Source: Limosilactobacillus sp.
GTDB taxonomy: Bacteria; Bacillota; Bacilli; Lactobacillales; Lactobacillaceae
DNA: 56,914 nucleotides
Assembly: GCA_030530845.1 (NCBI GenBank)
Contig: JAUMUE010000007.1
Span: 1-56,914 of the forward strand
Reading direction: 5' to 3'
A model generated the notes under the pieces. That model did no database searches. It was not told the origin of the DNA and saw nothing but the letters and a program-made list of their open reading frames with translations. Both the position numbers and the translations under genes were made by a program. Of this stretch, positions 25,273 through 35,461 are shown in pieces. The first letter of the stretch is position 1; every line of letters begins with the position of its first letter.

Positions 25273-26145
25273 TTAATTGTCGTCATCCTTATCCTGCGTA
25301 TTTGCCCTCTGTTGGATCCTCTGAGGCCGATTAAGGATGCTACGCTGAATTATATCGATGACCTGTTGATTCTGCGGGAGAGCGGAATGCTGGGCCAATT
25401 TACCGGTAACTGTCGTCTGGGTGTAGTGCTTGACCACATCCTGGAAGATATACTTACCGGCTTCGACACTTGAAACTGGCACCAGTCCATCTTCGATATA
25501 GTTTTCCGAACCCGCAACCGAGTAAACCGTCAGATTGCTTGGCAGGTTATCCTTGTACTTTTCAAAGTCCTGCAACATATCTGTCGGACGGTTAGTTGGT
25601 TCCGCAAAGTTAAATGGACTCCCAATTGTCATCAGGCGAGTGATCTTGATTTGCGTTTCATTGAAGTAGTGTTCAAGGAAATACGTGTAAATCAGACCAC
25701 CATTGGAGTGACCGATACCTTTGAAGTTATTGAATGTGTAGCGATTCTTTAGCTTGTTGAAGGCCTTGCTGAACATCTTAGCCTGTAGCTTGATGTTCGC
25801 ATAGCCATCGTGATTATTTTCAAAACCGACAACGATAAAAGGTTCCCGATCGTGTGGGCGAATCGTCCCTGAGTACGTGATCCTACCGTTATTGTAAACC
25901 TTGACCTTGAGAAGGCTGTGGTTCTGGTGATCGAGCTTGTTAATCTTGCTGACCAGGGTATCAAAGCGGTTAACAGTGGCGCTAGAACCCGGGATCATGA
26001 TGACCGGCGACATTTTCGACCGTTGACGAGTTTCCATCTGAGAAATGTTGTGCCGTGTCCATAATCCAGAGAGAATTCCGAGAACGAGGATCGACAAGGC
26101 TAAGATAATGACTGACCGCAGCCGGCGTCTCCTAATTTCCTTCAT
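25273..26145 (-). CDS. Membrane-anchored alpha/beta hydrolase, DUF915 family (second copy)
   Basis: About 290 residues with an Arg-rich start and one hydrophobic segment (residues about 10-28), consistent with an outward-facing anchored enzyme. The nucleophile elbow is GHSNGG with Ser147, and a late AQHSALPQN motif supplies the likely histidine, matching the AQHS-L-x-x-N motif of the DUF915 protein at 1405-2259. ATG 26145 overlaps the end of the upstream EIIC gene by 14 bases and has GGGTGAG before it; a longer start at 26187 lies deeper inside that gene. Co-transcription with the EIIC gene is likely. The substrate is unknown. Confidence 0.8.
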   Translation of the reverse strand: MKEIRRRRLRSVIILALSILVLGILSGLWTRHNISQMETRQRSKMSPVIMIPGSSATVNRFDTLVSKINKLDHQNHSLLKVKVYNNGRITYSGTIRPHDREPFIVVGFENNHDGYANIKLQAKMFSKAFNKLKNRYTFNNFKGIGHSNGGLIYTYFLEHYFNETQIKITRLMTIGSPFNFAEPTNRPTDMLQDFEKYKDNLPSNLTVYSVAGSENYIEDGLVPVSSVEAGKYIFQDVVKHYTQTTVTGKLAQHSALPQNQQVIDIIQRSILNRPQRIQQRANTQDKDDDN

Positions 26146-27442
26146 TCTGCTCACCCGCCTTTCTCTGTGCTTGAACCCGATCTTCACACTTATCCGCTAA
26201 CTTGACGAACGGGATGTAGAGGGCCACGTCTAAGATCAGGAACATCACTGACCACAGCACTGCCCAGAAGTCGCCACCCGTACCAATCAACGGCGTCAGG
26301 ATTCCTGGTGTACCATTTGGAACCATGTAGACGATCGCTGGCAGGATATGGAGCATGATCAGCACACTCGCCAGCAGCATGTTTACGATTGGCAGGAAAA
26401 TGAATGGGAGCACGTAGATCGGATTGAGCATCACGACCGCCCCAAATATCAGTGGCATATTCGAGTTAAAGAAGACGGGCAGAGAACTGGCCTTTGCCAC
26501 AGATCGACTGTTGCGATGGTGACTCACCCATAAAATTGCGATGATTAGAGCCAAGGCAACCCCACATCCACCGAATTGACCGTACCCGTTGTACAATGCT
26601 GCCGGAGTGAATGGGTATGGGACGTGAGCGATACTCCTGTGGGTCAAAGCATAACTCAGGTTTTCAAAGAATTCCGAACTAAACATGTCATTAGAAATAC
26701 GGAGCGATTCCGCAAACCCGAGCCAGGAGAGGACCGTTTCAACCAGTGAAATCAACAGAGTCATTGCATAGTTACTGTGGTTGTTGAGGATGGTGGAAAG
26801 CCCCATTGTGATTGTCGTATCGATATAAAATGAACGAATAGCGATAAATAGCAGGTGAATTACGAATGCGGCACCAAGTGAAATAAGGATGGGCCGGAAG
26901 TTAGCAAAAGTACTCTTTAAGATCACAGCGCTGTTTAAATTAAAGTCGTTCAAACCAGTGTGCTTGCCAAAACGGACGAATATTTTTCCAACCAAATAGC
27001 CAACCAAAAGTCCGAAGATAAACCAGTTAGCAGTGTAAAAGCGCATATCGATAACATTTTCACTAGAACGCAGGCTTTGCTGGAAGATTAGCAGGTATGC
27101 CACAAGCGCCGTTAACCCCGCTGTTGGGATTCCATCCTTGTAGCGGCGGACGGTCAGATTAGCGCTGACGTATGCTGCGTACGTTGCGATATATCCAATT
27201 GAGACAGTGGAAATATCGCTAAAGATGTCACGTAAAACATTGCGAAACGGCATCCACTTATTGATGTAGAGGATACTTCCCAAAAATCCATTTTCAGAGA
27301 ATAAGACATTGCTCAAAAGACTAGCGATACAGCCAATCAAGACGATGGGAAATAAGGTCACCATCGTACGCTGGGCAATTTGAATAAACGGACGCTGCCG
27401 ATATTTAACGAGCCAGTCCACAAGTCGATCATTATTGGACAT
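26132..27442 (-). CDS. PTS EIIC-like membrane transporter (lactose/cellobiose type)
   Basis: A 436-residue membrane protein with about ten hydrophobic segments. The N-terminal NNDRLVDWLVKYRQRPFIQ and the central FNSNMPLIFGAVVMLNPIYVLPF block match the EIIC domain of the lactose/cellobiose family, where the conserved N-x-P-I-F-G core binds sugar. ATG 27442 follows AGGGTGAG; the longer open frame to 27529 starts inside the promoter region. No EIIA or EIIB partner is adjacent; it would need them from elsewhere, or it may be one of the stand-alone EIIC-like proteins of lactobacilli. It is translationally coupled to a DUF915 hydrolase. Confidence 0.8.
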   Translation of the reverse strand: MSNNDRLVDWLVKYRQRPFIQIAQRTMVTLFPIVLIGCIASLLSNVLFSENGFLGSILYINKWMPFRNVLRDIFSDISTVSIGYIATYAAYVSANLTVRRYKDGIPTAGLTALVAYLLIFQQSLRSSENVIDMRFYTANWFIFGLLVGYLVGKIFVRFGKHTGLNDFNLNSAVILKSTFANFRPILISLGAAFVIHLLFIAIRSFYIDTTITMGLSTILNNHSNYAMTLLISLVETVLSWLGFAESLRISNDMFSSEFFENLSYALTHRSIAHVPYPFTPAALYNGYGQFGGCGVALALIIAILWVSHHRNSRSVAKASSLPVFFNSNMPLIFGAVVMLNPIYVLPFIFLPIVNMLLASVLIMLHILPAIVYMVPNGTPGILTPLIGTGGDFWAVLWSVMFLILDVALYIPFVKLADKCEDRVQAQRKAGEQNEGN

Positions 27443-27529
27443 CCGTAACTCACCCTTTCTAAATTCGTGACTGCAACGTAAATACTCTAGCAGTCTTTTA
27501 TGAAAAATCATTGAACCTATTATATACAA

Positions 27530-27562
27530 AAAGGACGTGAATGTGATACCACGTCCTTAATA
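27530..27562 (-). terminator. Terminator after lepB
   Basis: On the minus strand, stem AAGGACGTG/CACGTCCTT with a 10-base loop and TTTTTG. Confidence 0.85.
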
Positions 27563-27563
27563 T

Positions 27564-28169
27564 TTAGTTAGCAAAAAAATGCTTCCATTCAGAGTTTACA
27601 TTGTCCCGCATCGTCTTATTAGTAGTCCATGATGGCACCTTTACGACACCATCAATCTTACTCTTAGGAACAAATCCCCAGTAACGTCCGTCGTTAGAAA
27701 CGCTCCGGTGATCCCCAAGAACAAAGTATTCACCCTTTGCGACCTTGGTTGTGCTGTTGTTCTTTAACCAACCATTTTGAACTGAGATACTCTTCAAAGT
27801 CCAGTTACCGGTACCGCTGTTACGTTGGCTCTTACTGATGTAATTTTGGTTAATCTTCTTGCCGTTAACGTAGATGTTACCGTTCTTAGATTCAACAGTA
27901 TCACCAGGAACACCGATGACACGCTTAACATATTCAGTCTTGGTTGAGACTTGTGGGTCAACACCATTGGCATCGAAAACCACAACGCTTCCCCGGTGGA
28001 TCTTAGCAGTCTTTAAGCTAAATACCCGTTCGTTGTTCACCAGGTTTGGTTCCATTGATGGACCGTCGACACGAACAATTTGGAAGACGAATTGCTTAAT
28101 CAAAAGTGCGAGTACCAACCCGATAACGATTGGAATAACCCAGCTCATGAATCCCTTAAATTTACTCAT
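27564..28169 (-). CDS. lepB: Signal peptidase I
   Basis: A 201-residue type I signal peptidase. One N-terminal membrane helix (residues about 8-30) is followed by the catalytic Ser38 in VDGPSMEP and general base Lys82 in EYVKRVIGVPGD; GDHRSVSNDGRYWGFVP is the conserved box E. It cleaves signal peptides of secreted proteins at the outer face of the membrane. It lies 21 bases downstream of murE on the same strand, so the two are probably co-transcribed. Confidence 0.97.
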   Translation of the reverse strand: MSKFKGFMSWVIPIVIGLVLALLIKQFVFQIVRVDGPSMEPNLVNNERVFSLKTAKIHRGSVVVFDANGVDPQVSTKTEYVKRVIGVPGDTVESKNGNIYVNGKKINQNYISKSQRNSGTGNWTLKSISVQNGWLKNNSTTKVAKGEYFVLGDHRSVSNDGRYWGFVPKSKIDGVVKVPSWTTNKTMRDNVNSEWKHFFAN

Positions 28170-28190
28170 AGTAACGCCTCGCTTATCATT

Positions 28191-29741
28191 TTACTTTTCA
28201 ATTTCAGTAACGTAATCGGCCGCAATTTTACTGTCGGTTGCGTATGGGGTATCAACACCCTTAATCTTCTGGTATGGGTCTTCACCCTTACCAGCAAGTA
28301 CTACGATATCATCACGACCGCTGTCTTTGATGGCTGACTTGATTGCCTCTTCTCGATCCATGATGTAGTCGATTTGACTGACTGAACCAGGTTCGATGTG
28401 AGAATTTATTTCCCGGGCAATAATTTGCGGATCTTCAAATCCAGGATCGTCCGTTGTCAGAATCACCCGGTCTGGACGCTCTTCTGACAAAGCTTTTCCG
28501 AAACCTTCACGGCGAGAAATCCCTTTATCACCCGTGGCACCAAGCACAACCGTCACTTTACCGGCTGTAGTTTGTCGCTTCAAGAATGACAAGAGCCGTT
28601 TCAAGCTGGCGTAGTTGTGTGCGTAGTCAATATAGATAGTACCATGTTGCGTGGATTTTTGCATTTCCATTCGGCCACGAATATGTACATTATCCAGTGT
28701 TTGTAATGCATCTTCCGCACTTGCACCGACTAAGGCAGAGGAAATGATCGCAGCGACGGCATTACCTTCATTGTAGTCACCGGGAACACTGGTGGTGTAG
28801 CGGTGATCGAGTTGTAATTTCTTAGCCTTCTCAGACACCGCGGTAAGCTCAAATTCGCTTTCATGCAGGTCTTCGAGGTCGTTGCTGTATTCGAAATCGA
28901 TTTCGGCTCCGGTTGGCAATTGGACGTCAGCACCATTACGGGCGAACAGGTAAATTCCATCCGGTTGGCTCGTCGCCTTGGCAGCGTAGTATACGTCAAT
29001 CAGGTGTGGATCCTCGGCGTTGATGATGCAGGTCTTGGAGTTAACCAGCAGCTGTTCCTTGCAGTGCAGATAGTCCGCAAAGGTTGGGTGCTCGTTACGC
29101 CCAATGTGGTCAGGACTGATATTTAAGAAGATCCCGATGTCGTACTTAAGACCGTACGTCCGGTTCTTCTTGTAGGCCTGGGAGGAAACTTCCATTACCA
29201 GGTGCGTCATGCCATTATCGACGGCCTTGCGCATGTCGTGAAATAGGTCCAGTGATTCCGGTGTGGTCAAATCCGACTTAAAGCGGTCAGCAGGGCCATT
29301 TCCCAGGACACGGTCCAATGTTGAGAAGAGCGCCACGTGATTGTTCGTCGCATGTTCCAGAATGTGGTCAGCGAAGTATGCCGTGGTCGTCTTGCCCTTA
29401 GTACCAGTGATTCCGATAATCTTCAGGTCGTATTGTGGGAATCCGTAAAAGGCCGCACCGAGCAACGCCATCGCCTTTTGTTCGTCACGGACGATGATTG
29501 CTGGCAAGTCTCCACCTTCAGCGTATTCTTGCTCAGAAACGTAAGCGACCGCACCTTTTTCCTTCGCCATTGCCAGGTACTTTGGCATGAAGTTACCCTT
29601 ACAGAAAAAGAGTGTCCCTTCTTCTACCTTCCGTGAGTCGTATGAAACAGACGTCGCGGTGAAGTCGGTCAAATTATTCGTATGATCTAATAAATGGTGC
29701 TCACGCAGTAAAGTTAACGCAGGCGTAACATGCAGTTCCAT
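28191..29741 (-). CDS. murE: UDP-N-acetylmuramoyl-tripeptide synthetase (L-lysine type by motif)
   Basis: A 516-residue Mur ligase with the three usual domains: an N-terminal UDP-binding domain, a central ATPase (GITGTKGKTTTAYFADHI, residues about 110-127) and a C-terminal domain with GKGEDPYQKI. It adds the third residue to UDP-MurNAc-Ala-Glu. The position that reads DNPR in meso-diaminopimelate enzymes is DDPG here (TTDDPGFEDP), so the arginine that binds the second carboxylate is missing, favouring L-lysine. lepB follows on the same strand. Confidence 0.92.
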   Translation of the reverse strand: MELHVTPALTLLREHHLLDHTNNLTDFTATSVSYDSRKVEEGTLFFCKGNFMPKYLAMAKEKGAVAYVSEQEYAEGGDLPAIIVRDEQKAMALLGAAFYGFPQYDLKIIGITGTKGKTTTAYFADHILEHATNNHVALFSTLDRVLGNGPADRFKSDLTTPESLDLFHDMRKAVDNGMTHLVMEVSSQAYKKNRTYGLKYDIGIFLNISPDHIGRNEHPTFADYLHCKEQLLVNSKTCIINAEDPHLIDVYYAAKATSQPDGIYLFARNGADVQLPTGAEIDFEYSNDLEDLHESEFELTAVSEKAKKLQLDHRYTTSVPGDYNEGNAVAAIISSALVGASAEDALQTLDNVHIRGRMEMQKSTQHGTIYIDYAHNYASLKRLLSFLKRQTTAGKVTVVLGATGDKGISRREGFGKALSEERPDRVILTTDDPGFEDPQIIAREINSHIEPGSVSQIDYIMDREEAIKSAIKDSGRDDIVVLAGKGEDPYQKIKGVDTPYATDSKIAADYVTEIEK

Positions 29742-29815
29742 TTGTGATTGACTCCTCTTGTTTTGTCTTCAAAAAACTATTATTTCATTTTTCTATCTAA
29801 AAGTGAATAAAATTC

Positions 29816-29853
29816 AAAAGGACCATGACATCAACTGCCACGGTCCTTTTACT
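29816..29853 (-). terminator. Terminator after asnB
   Basis: On the minus strand, stem AAAAGGACCGTG/CATGGTCCTTTT closing a 10-base loop, with T-rich sequence after it. Confidence 0.85.
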
Positions 29854-29854
29854 T

Positions 29855-31771
29855 TTAAGCTTCAGCAGCGGCTTGTCTTGCCTTATCAATTCCAGTTTCA
29901 TCAACCTTGAAGTCGTCGATGAAGTACAGCTTGTACCAAATCAGGAATGTGTAGACAGTCCAGATCTTCCGACGACCATCAACCTTGCCTTCGAAGTTGT
30001 CATCAGCTAACTTCAAGAGCTTGTCTTGGTCGAAGAATTCCTTTACGAAGTCTTGTGCGAACAGGTCGCGAACTTCCTTGTAGTACTTTTCTTCACGTAA
30101 CCATTCACGAACAGGAGTTGGGAATCCGAGCTTTGGACGGGTTGCCCATTCTTCTGGTAAGTGACGGTTTGCGGCCATCCGGAAGGCCCACTTGGTACCC
30201 TTGTAGTTGAAGAGGTACTGACTTGGAGTGGTTTGTGCAACTTGCATAACTTCCTTATCGAGTAATGGCACACGGATTTCAACAGAGTTAGCCATACTCA
30301 TCTTGTCGGCCTTCAAGCAAATGTCGCCAGGCATGAAGCGGTGTAAATCAACATATTGCTTGCGGGAAACATCAGCAACATCAGTACCTTCATACTTATC
30401 GTACAGAGGTCCTAATAAGTCCATGATTGTAGGACCGCAGTCAAATTCAGGGTTGAGGTATCCGGCAGCTTCTTCTGGGCTGAAGATGTAGGCTTGTCCG
30501 ATGAAAGTATCACGGGCAGGAGCCATGTTGCGGTAGAGGTGTTCTGAACCATGGAAGTTCTTACCTTCAAGCCACTTACCGAACTTGTAGCGCTTTTCGC
30601 GTGGCATCTTCTTTAATTGGTCGGTTACCCAACGCAAGAACTTGATCTTGGTGTTAAAACCGTATGCGGTGTAACCAGCAAATAATTCGTCGGCACCTTC
30701 ACCAGAAAGGAGGGCCTTGTAGCCGTTATCCTTGGCCAACTTGTTCAAGAAGTACAAAGGCACAACGGATGGGTTTGAATCTGGTTCATCCAAGTAGTAT
30801 TGGATCAGTGGGAAGGCATTGAAAGCTTCTTCGTTCGTCAGCTTCTTGTCAGTGTTCTTCAGACCCAACTTCGCAGCCAATTCACGTGCTTGCTTGGTTT
30901 CGTCATAGCCACTGTCAAAACCAATTGAGAAGGTGTTGTTTGGACGCATCATAGCGGTCACAAGACTTGAGTCAACCCCAGCTGAGAGGAATGAACCAAC
31001 CTTGATACCGTCGTCAGCGAATGTGTGCGCCTTAACAGAGTCATTAACAACCTTGTCAATCTTGTCGACTGCTTCGTCAAAGGTTTGGTCTTGTGGGTCA
31101 AATTCTTCGTCCCAGTATTGTTCCATGTGGAATTCACCGTCTTTGTAAGTGAAGTAGTGGGCTTCTGGAAGACGGAAGACACCCTTGAAGAAGGTTTCTT
31201 GGGTAACGTTGTATTGGAAAGTCATGTAAGGCTTCAGAGCTTCCTTGTTGAGCTTCTTTTCGAAGTTAGGGTGATCTAAGAAGGACTTGATTTCAGAACC
31301 AACAAAGAAAGTACCATTCATGTGAGCGTAGTACAGAGGCTTGATACCAAAGTGGTCACGTGCACCGAACATTTCCTTCTTCTTGGTATCCCAAATGATG
31401 AATGCGAACATACCACGAAGCTTTTGTAAGACGTCCTTACCCCATTCTTCGTAACCGTGAAGGATGACTTCAGTGTCGGCATTAGTAGTGAAAGTGTGAC
31501 CCTTGGCGATCAACTCATCACGCAAACCTTCAAAGTTGTAGATTTCACCGTTAAATTCGATGATCTTGGTGTTATCTTCGTTGAGAATTGGTTGGTTACC
31601 ACACTTAACGTCGACGAAACTCAGACGGCGGAAACCAAGCGCTACGTCATCATCAACGTATTGACCTTCTGCATCTGGTCCACGGTGGATGATGCGGTCC
31701 TTCATTTTCTTAATTAAAGTATCTTTTAATTGTGGTTCTTCGTTATCAACGAATGCGACAATTCCACACAT
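29855..31771 (-). CDS. asnB: Asparagine synthase (glutamine-hydrolysing)
   Basis: A 638-residue class II amidotransferase. Cys2 of MCGIVAF is the glutaminase nucleophile; the N-terminal domain extends to about residue 200. The synthetase domain carries the pyrophosphate loop SFLSAGVDSSLV (P-loop of the PPi-synthetase type) and LLSGEGADELFAGY. It makes asparagine from aspartate with glutamine as nitrogen donor, or may modify a cell-wall precursor as some AsnB-like proteins do. No T-box precedes it, unlike asnA. It lies alone between terminators, upstream of the mnmG terminator. Confidence 0.95.
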   Translation of the reverse strand: MCGIVAFVDNEEPQLKDTLIKKMKDRIIHRGPDAEGQYVDDDVALGFRRLSFVDVKCGNQPILNEDNTKIIEFNGEIYNFEGLRDELIAKGHTFTTNADTEVILHGYEEWGKDVLQKLRGMFAFIIWDTKKKEMFGARDHFGIKPLYYAHMNGTFFVGSEIKSFLDHPNFEKKLNKEALKPYMTFQYNVTQETFFKGVFRLPEAHYFTYKDGEFHMEQYWDEEFDPQDQTFDEAVDKIDKVVNDSVKAHTFADDGIKVGSFLSAGVDSSLVTAMMRPNNTFSIGFDSGYDETKQARELAAKLGLKNTDKKLTNEEAFNAFPLIQYYLDEPDSNPSVVPLYFLNKLAKDNGYKALLSGEGADELFAGYTAYGFNTKIKFLRWVTDQLKKMPREKRYKFGKWLEGKNFHGSEHLYRNMAPARDTFIGQAYIFSPEEAAGYLNPEFDCGPTIMDLLGPLYDKYEGTDVADVSRKQYVDLHRFMPGDICLKADKMSMANSVEIRVPLLDKEVMQVAQTTPSQYLFNYKGTKWAFRMAANRHLPEEWATRPKLGFPTPVREWLREEKYYKEVRDLFAQDFVKEFFDQDKLLKLADDNFEGKVDGRRKIWTVYTFLIWYKLYFIDDFKVDETGIDKARQAAAEA

Positions 31772-31828
31772 TATAAAGTCCTCTACTTTCCCTATTTTTA
31801 ACCGTAAAACATTAAATCTCGAACCTAA

Positions 31829-31837
31829 ATTATACCA
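31829..31837 (-). promoter_or_regulatory. asnB extended -10 promoter
   Basis: On the minus strand TGGTATAAT gives an extended -10 element about 60 bases before the asnB start. No clear -35 is seen. Confidence 0.5.
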
Positions 31838-31907
31838 TATCTCACATATATACTGCGGATCTGAAACTATTTTTACGAGAAGTTAATATTTTCCGCAATG
31901 ATACTGA

Positions 31908-31955
31908 AAAAACGACTCACAAATCAATTATTTTGATTGTGAATCGCTTGTTTTT
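31908..31955 (-). terminator. Terminator after mnmG
   Basis: On the minus strand a long stem built on CGATTCACAATCAA/TTGATTTGTGAGTCG with a short loop and six T residues. It closes the mnmE-mnmG unit. Confidence 0.88.
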
Positions 31956-31978
31956 GAAATTATTTCCCGGGAAATATC

Positions 31979-33919
31979 TTAGCGGTTCTTCTTAGAAAAT
32001 TTCCCTTGGCGAATGTAGACACTTAAGATAGCCAGGTCGGCAGGGTTAACACCGGAGATCCGGGATGCCTGTGCCAACGTTTCTGGACGGATCTTTTCGA
32101 GCTTTTGCCGTCCTTCAGTAGCTAATCCATCGATATCGTTGTAGTCGATGTTTTCTGGAATGCGCTTAGCTTCCATCCGTTTCATACGGTCAACCTTTTG
32201 TTCTTCCTTCTTGATGTAACCATCGTACTTAAGTTGAATTTCAACTTGTTCAATCACGTGACGGTCGAGTTCTTCTTCTGGAGCGGGTACGAATTGCATC
32301 AATTTCTTGTAGTCGACGTATGGACGCTTAATGAAGTCCGCCGCAGTAATCGCATCCTTCAAGTGGTTATCGCCGTTTGCTTCGATAAACTTGTTAATTT
32401 CTTCGTCACTTGGCTTGAATTTAATGGCGCGCAAACGAGCAATTTCATCAGCTACCCGAGACTTCTTTTCGTGCATCTTTTCCAGGCGTTCGTCGCTAAC
32501 CAGCCCCACACGGTGACCCATTTCCATCAAGCGCATATCAGCGTTGTCGTGACGGAGAATCAGACGGTATTCTGCCCGACTAGTCAGGAGACGATATGGT
32601 TCTTGGGTTCCTTTAGTTACCAAGTCATCGATCATCACACCAATGTAGGCATCTGAACGACCGAGGACGAGTGGTTCCTTGCCCAGTGCACGGAGACCAG
32701 CGTTAATTCCGGCAATCAAACCTTGACCGGCAGCTTCTTCGTAACCAGACGTACCGTTAGTTTGACCGGCCGTGTAGAGGTTCTTGATGATCTTGGTTTC
32801 CAGAGTTGGGTGGAGTTGGTAAGGTGCCACGACGTCATATTCGATTGCGTATCCTGGACGCATCATTTCGGCGTTTTCCAGACCCTTGATGGAACGAACG
32901 ATCTTCTTTTGTACTTCTTCAGGCATAGAAGTAGAAATACCATCGAGGTAGTATTCATCGGTGTCACGGCCTTCAGGTTCAAGGAAGACTTGGTGACGTG
33001 GCTTGTCTGAGAAGCGGACGATCTTATCTTCAATTGATGGGCAGTAACGAGGACCGACACCCTTGATTACACCAGAGAACATTGGCGCACGGTCAAGGTT
33101 ATCACGGATGATCTTGTGGGTGGTTTCATTGGTATAAGTCAACCAACAAGCCAATTGATCGGTCACAGCGATGTAGTTACTGTCTGGTGTGTCAAAGCTG
33201 AAGTGATGAACTTCTTCGTCACCAGGTTGGATTTCGGTTTCATCAAAATTGATGGTATTACCGTTGACACGTGGAGGAGTACCGGTCTTGAAACGTTCAA
33301 GGTCGAAACCTAATTCTTCCAGGTTTTCTGACAACTTAACGGCGGACATGGAGTTGTTTGGACCGGATTCGTATTGCAATTCACCGATGATGATCTTGCC
33401 CCGAGCTGCGGTACCGACCGTCAGAACAACCGTCTTCGCGTGGTAGCAGGCACCAGTGTTTGTGACAACACCCTTGCAGGCACCATCTTCCACGATCAAC
33501 TTTTCCACCCGTCCTTGGCGCAAGGTCAGGTTTGGTTGCTTTTCAATTGTCAACTTCATTTGGCGGTGGTATGCGTGCTTATCAGCTTGGGCCCGTAATG
33601 CACGGACTGCGGGACCCTTACCCGTATTCAGCATCCGCATTTGCACATAGGTCTTGTCAATGTTGTGGCCCATTTCACCACCAAGCGCGTCGATTTCACG
33701 CACGACAATCCCCTTTGCTGGTCCACCAACAGAAGGGTTACATGGCATAAATGCCACCATTTCAAGGTTCATCGTTACTAAGAGGGTCTTATTTCCCATC
33801 CGCGCAGCTGCCAATGAGGCTTCACTACCGGCGTGACCGGCCCCAACTACAATCACATCAAAGTTGCCGGATTCGTATTCTACGGCATCTGAGGTCTTTA
33901 ATGATTCGCTTGACTTCAT
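31979..33919 (-). CDS. mnmG: tRNA uridine-5-carboxymethylaminomethyl modification enzyme MnmG
   Basis: A 646-residue FAD enzyme. The dinucleotide loop [14 protein letters not shown] is at residues about 24-37, and the two GidA signature blocks are [15 protein letters not shown] and [16 protein letters not shown]. With MnmE it builds the cmnm5 group on wobble uridine 34 of certain tRNAs, including those read by the nearby tRNA-Gln and tRNA-Glu type. The C-terminal helical domain that contacts MnmE is complete. The gene begins 7 bases after mnmE. In many relatives rsmG and parAB follow; here there is a terminator and asnB. Confidence 0.97.
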   Translation of the reverse strand: MKSSESLKTSDAVEYESGNFDVIVVGAGHAGSEASLAAARMGNKTLLVTMNLEMVAFMPCNPSVGGPAKGIVVREIDALGGEMGHNIDKTYVQMRMLNTGKGPAVRALRAQADKHAYHRQMKLTIEKQPNLTLRQGRVEKLIVEDGACKGVVTNTGACYHAKTVVLTVGTAARGKIIIGELQYESGPNNSMSAVKLSENLEELGFDLERFKTGTPPRVNGNTINFDETEIQPGDEEVHHFSFDTPDSNYIAVTDQLACWLTYTNETTHKIIRDNLDRAPMFSGVIKGVGPRYCPSIEDKIVRFSDKPRHQVFLEPEGRDTDEYYLDGISTSMPEEVQKKIVRSIKGLENAEMMRPGYAIEYDVVAPYQLHPTLETKIIKNLYTAGQTNGTSGYEEAAGQGLIAGINAGLRALGKEPLVLGRSDAYIGVMIDDLVTKGTQEPYRLLTSRAEYRLILRHDNADMRLMEMGHRVGLVSDERLEKMHEKKSRVADEIARLRAIKFKPSDEEINKFIEANGDNHLKDAITAADFIKRPYVDYKKLMQFVPAPEEELDRHVIEQVEIQLKYDGYIKKEEQKVDRMKRMEAKRIPENIDYNDIDGLATEGRQKLEKIRPETLAQASRISGVNPADLAILSVYIRQGKFSKKNR

Positions 33920-33926
33920 GTTTTAC

Positions 33927-35315
33927 CTACTTTCCTAAACAGAATTGGCTAAATAATTGGTCGAGGAGTTCATCCTGGTAAGAGTCACCAGTGATTTCCC
34001 CTAACATTTCCCAACACCGCGTCATATCGATTTGTACAAGGTCGACGGGCATGTTGTCCGCAATTCCCTTCAATACATCGGTCAGAGCTTCGTCAGCTTG
34101 ACGTAATAGCCCAATGTGACGTGCGTTTGTGACCATGACGTTGTTTTGACTGCTTTCGATTCCTTCATCAAAGAACATGGTACTGATCCGTTCACCGAGC
34201 TGGTCCATCCCCGCATGGTTGACGATGGAAGTTTCGATTACGGCATCCGAGCCGACAATTTCCTTGAGTTGATCGAGTTCGACTTTGCGTGGCAGGTCAG
34301 TCTTGTTCAAGATAACAATCCGTTGCTTGCCCGCCGTCGCATCAAGTAATTCGCGGTCCTCTGCGGTTAATTCAGTCGATGAATCAATCAGCAGTAAGAT
34401 CAAGTCGGCCGCATCCAAGGCCTTCTTACTCCGCTCCACCCCAATCTTTTCTACCGTATCGTCAGTTTCCCGGATCCCGGCAGTATCAATCAGCTTCAGT
34501 GGCACACCATTGACGTTGACGTACTCTTCAATCACGTCCCGAGTCGTCCCGGCAACATCCGTCACGATAGCCTTGTCTTCGTGCAAGAGCGTGTTCAAGA
34601 GACTGGACTTACCGACGTTTGGACGCCCAATGATCGCAGTGGCGAGCCCTTCACGTAATACCTTCCCCTGCTTGGCAGTCTTGAGGAGTGCTTCGATGCG
34701 TTGTTGGATCTCTTCGGCCTTTTCCTTGAGCATCTTGGTCGTCATCTCTTCTACCGCGTCATATTCAGGGTAATCGATATTAACTTCGACCTGGGCAAGC
34801 ACATCTAAGATATCCCTACGCAGGTGGCGAATCAGGCGTGAGAGGTCACCATCAAGTTGCGTCAGTGCGACCTTCATTGATTTGTCCGTCTTGGCCCGGA
34901 TCAAGTCCATCACCGCTTCTGATTGGGACAAGTCAATCCGACCGTTCAGAAATGCCCGCTTGGTGAATTCACCCGGTTCAGCCATCCGTGCGCCGAAACT
35001 CAGGACTAATTGCAAGATCCGGTTCGTCGCTAACAGACCACCGTGGCAGTTGATTTCGACAACATCTTCGCAGGTGTACGTCCGTGGTGCCCGCATCACG
35101 GAAACCATTACTTCATCGACTTCTTGACCACTATCTGGATCGATAATATGGCCGTAGTTAATCGTGTGTGAAGCAACTTTTTCCAGGTCCTTGCCCTTGT
35201 ATATCTTTTCGGCAACCTTCAGTGCGTCATCCCCGCTGATCCGGATGATCGAAATTCCCCCTTCGCCAACCGGGGTCGAGATCGCCGCTATGGTATCTGT
35301 ATCTGTGTTTGCCAC
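33927..35315 (-). CDS. mnmE: tRNA modification GTPase MnmE
   Basis: A 462-residue potassium-activated GTPase. The N-terminal formyl-THF-binding domain (residues about 1-120) is followed by a helical domain split by a G domain with [12 protein letters not shown] (G1), [12 protein letters not shown] (G2), DTAG (G3) and NKTD (G4). The C-terminal motif CLGK supplies the conserved cysteine. The start is GTG 35315 with AAAGGAG upstream. It works with MnmG on tRNA wobble uridines. A terminator between jag and mnmE suggests its own promoter in the 146-base gap, although none was clear. Confidence 0.97.
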   Translation of the reverse strand: MANTDTDTIAAISTPVGEGGISIIRISGDDALKVAEKIYKGKDLEKVASHTINYGHIIDPDSGQEVDEVMVSVMRAPRTYTCEDVVEINCHGGLLATNRILQLVLSFGARMAEPGEFTKRAFLNGRIDLSQSEAVMDLIRAKTDKSMKVALTQLDGDLSRLIRHLRRDILDVLAQVEVNIDYPEYDAVEEMTTKMLKEKAEEIQQRIEALLKTAKQGKVLREGLATAIIGRPNVGKSSLLNTLLHEDKAIVTDVAGTTRDVIEEYVNVNGVPLKLIDTAGIRETDDTVEKIGVERSKKALDAADLILLLIDSSTELTAEDRELLDATAGKQRIVILNKTDLPRKVELDQLKEIVGSDAVIETSIVNHAGMDQLGERISTMFFDEGIESSQNNVMVTNARHIGLLRQADEALTDVLKGIADNMPVDLVQIDMTRCWEMLGEITGDSYQDELLDQLFSQFCLGK

Positions 35316-35336
35316 TATTCAACGCTCCTTTCAATA

Positions 35337-35390
35337 AAAAAAGTGCTAGTCCACGTATGCGTATGCAAACATGGTCAAAGCACTTTCACT
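35337..35390 (-). terminator. Terminator between jag and mnmE
   Basis: On the minus strand AAAGTGCT and AGCACTTT pair across an imperfect long hairpin and are followed by seven T residues. Confidence 0.8.
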
Positions 35391-35461
35391 ACTTTAACGT
35401 CTCAATTTTTATAATCCGCAAATATTTTAGGATTTTCACCGCAAAATGTCAATCAAAAGAA

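Noticed and set aside
32198..32656. Open frame of 152 residues antisense to mnmG
   Set aside because: Shadow of a core gene; Phe/Val-rich sequence typical of reverse-frame translation.
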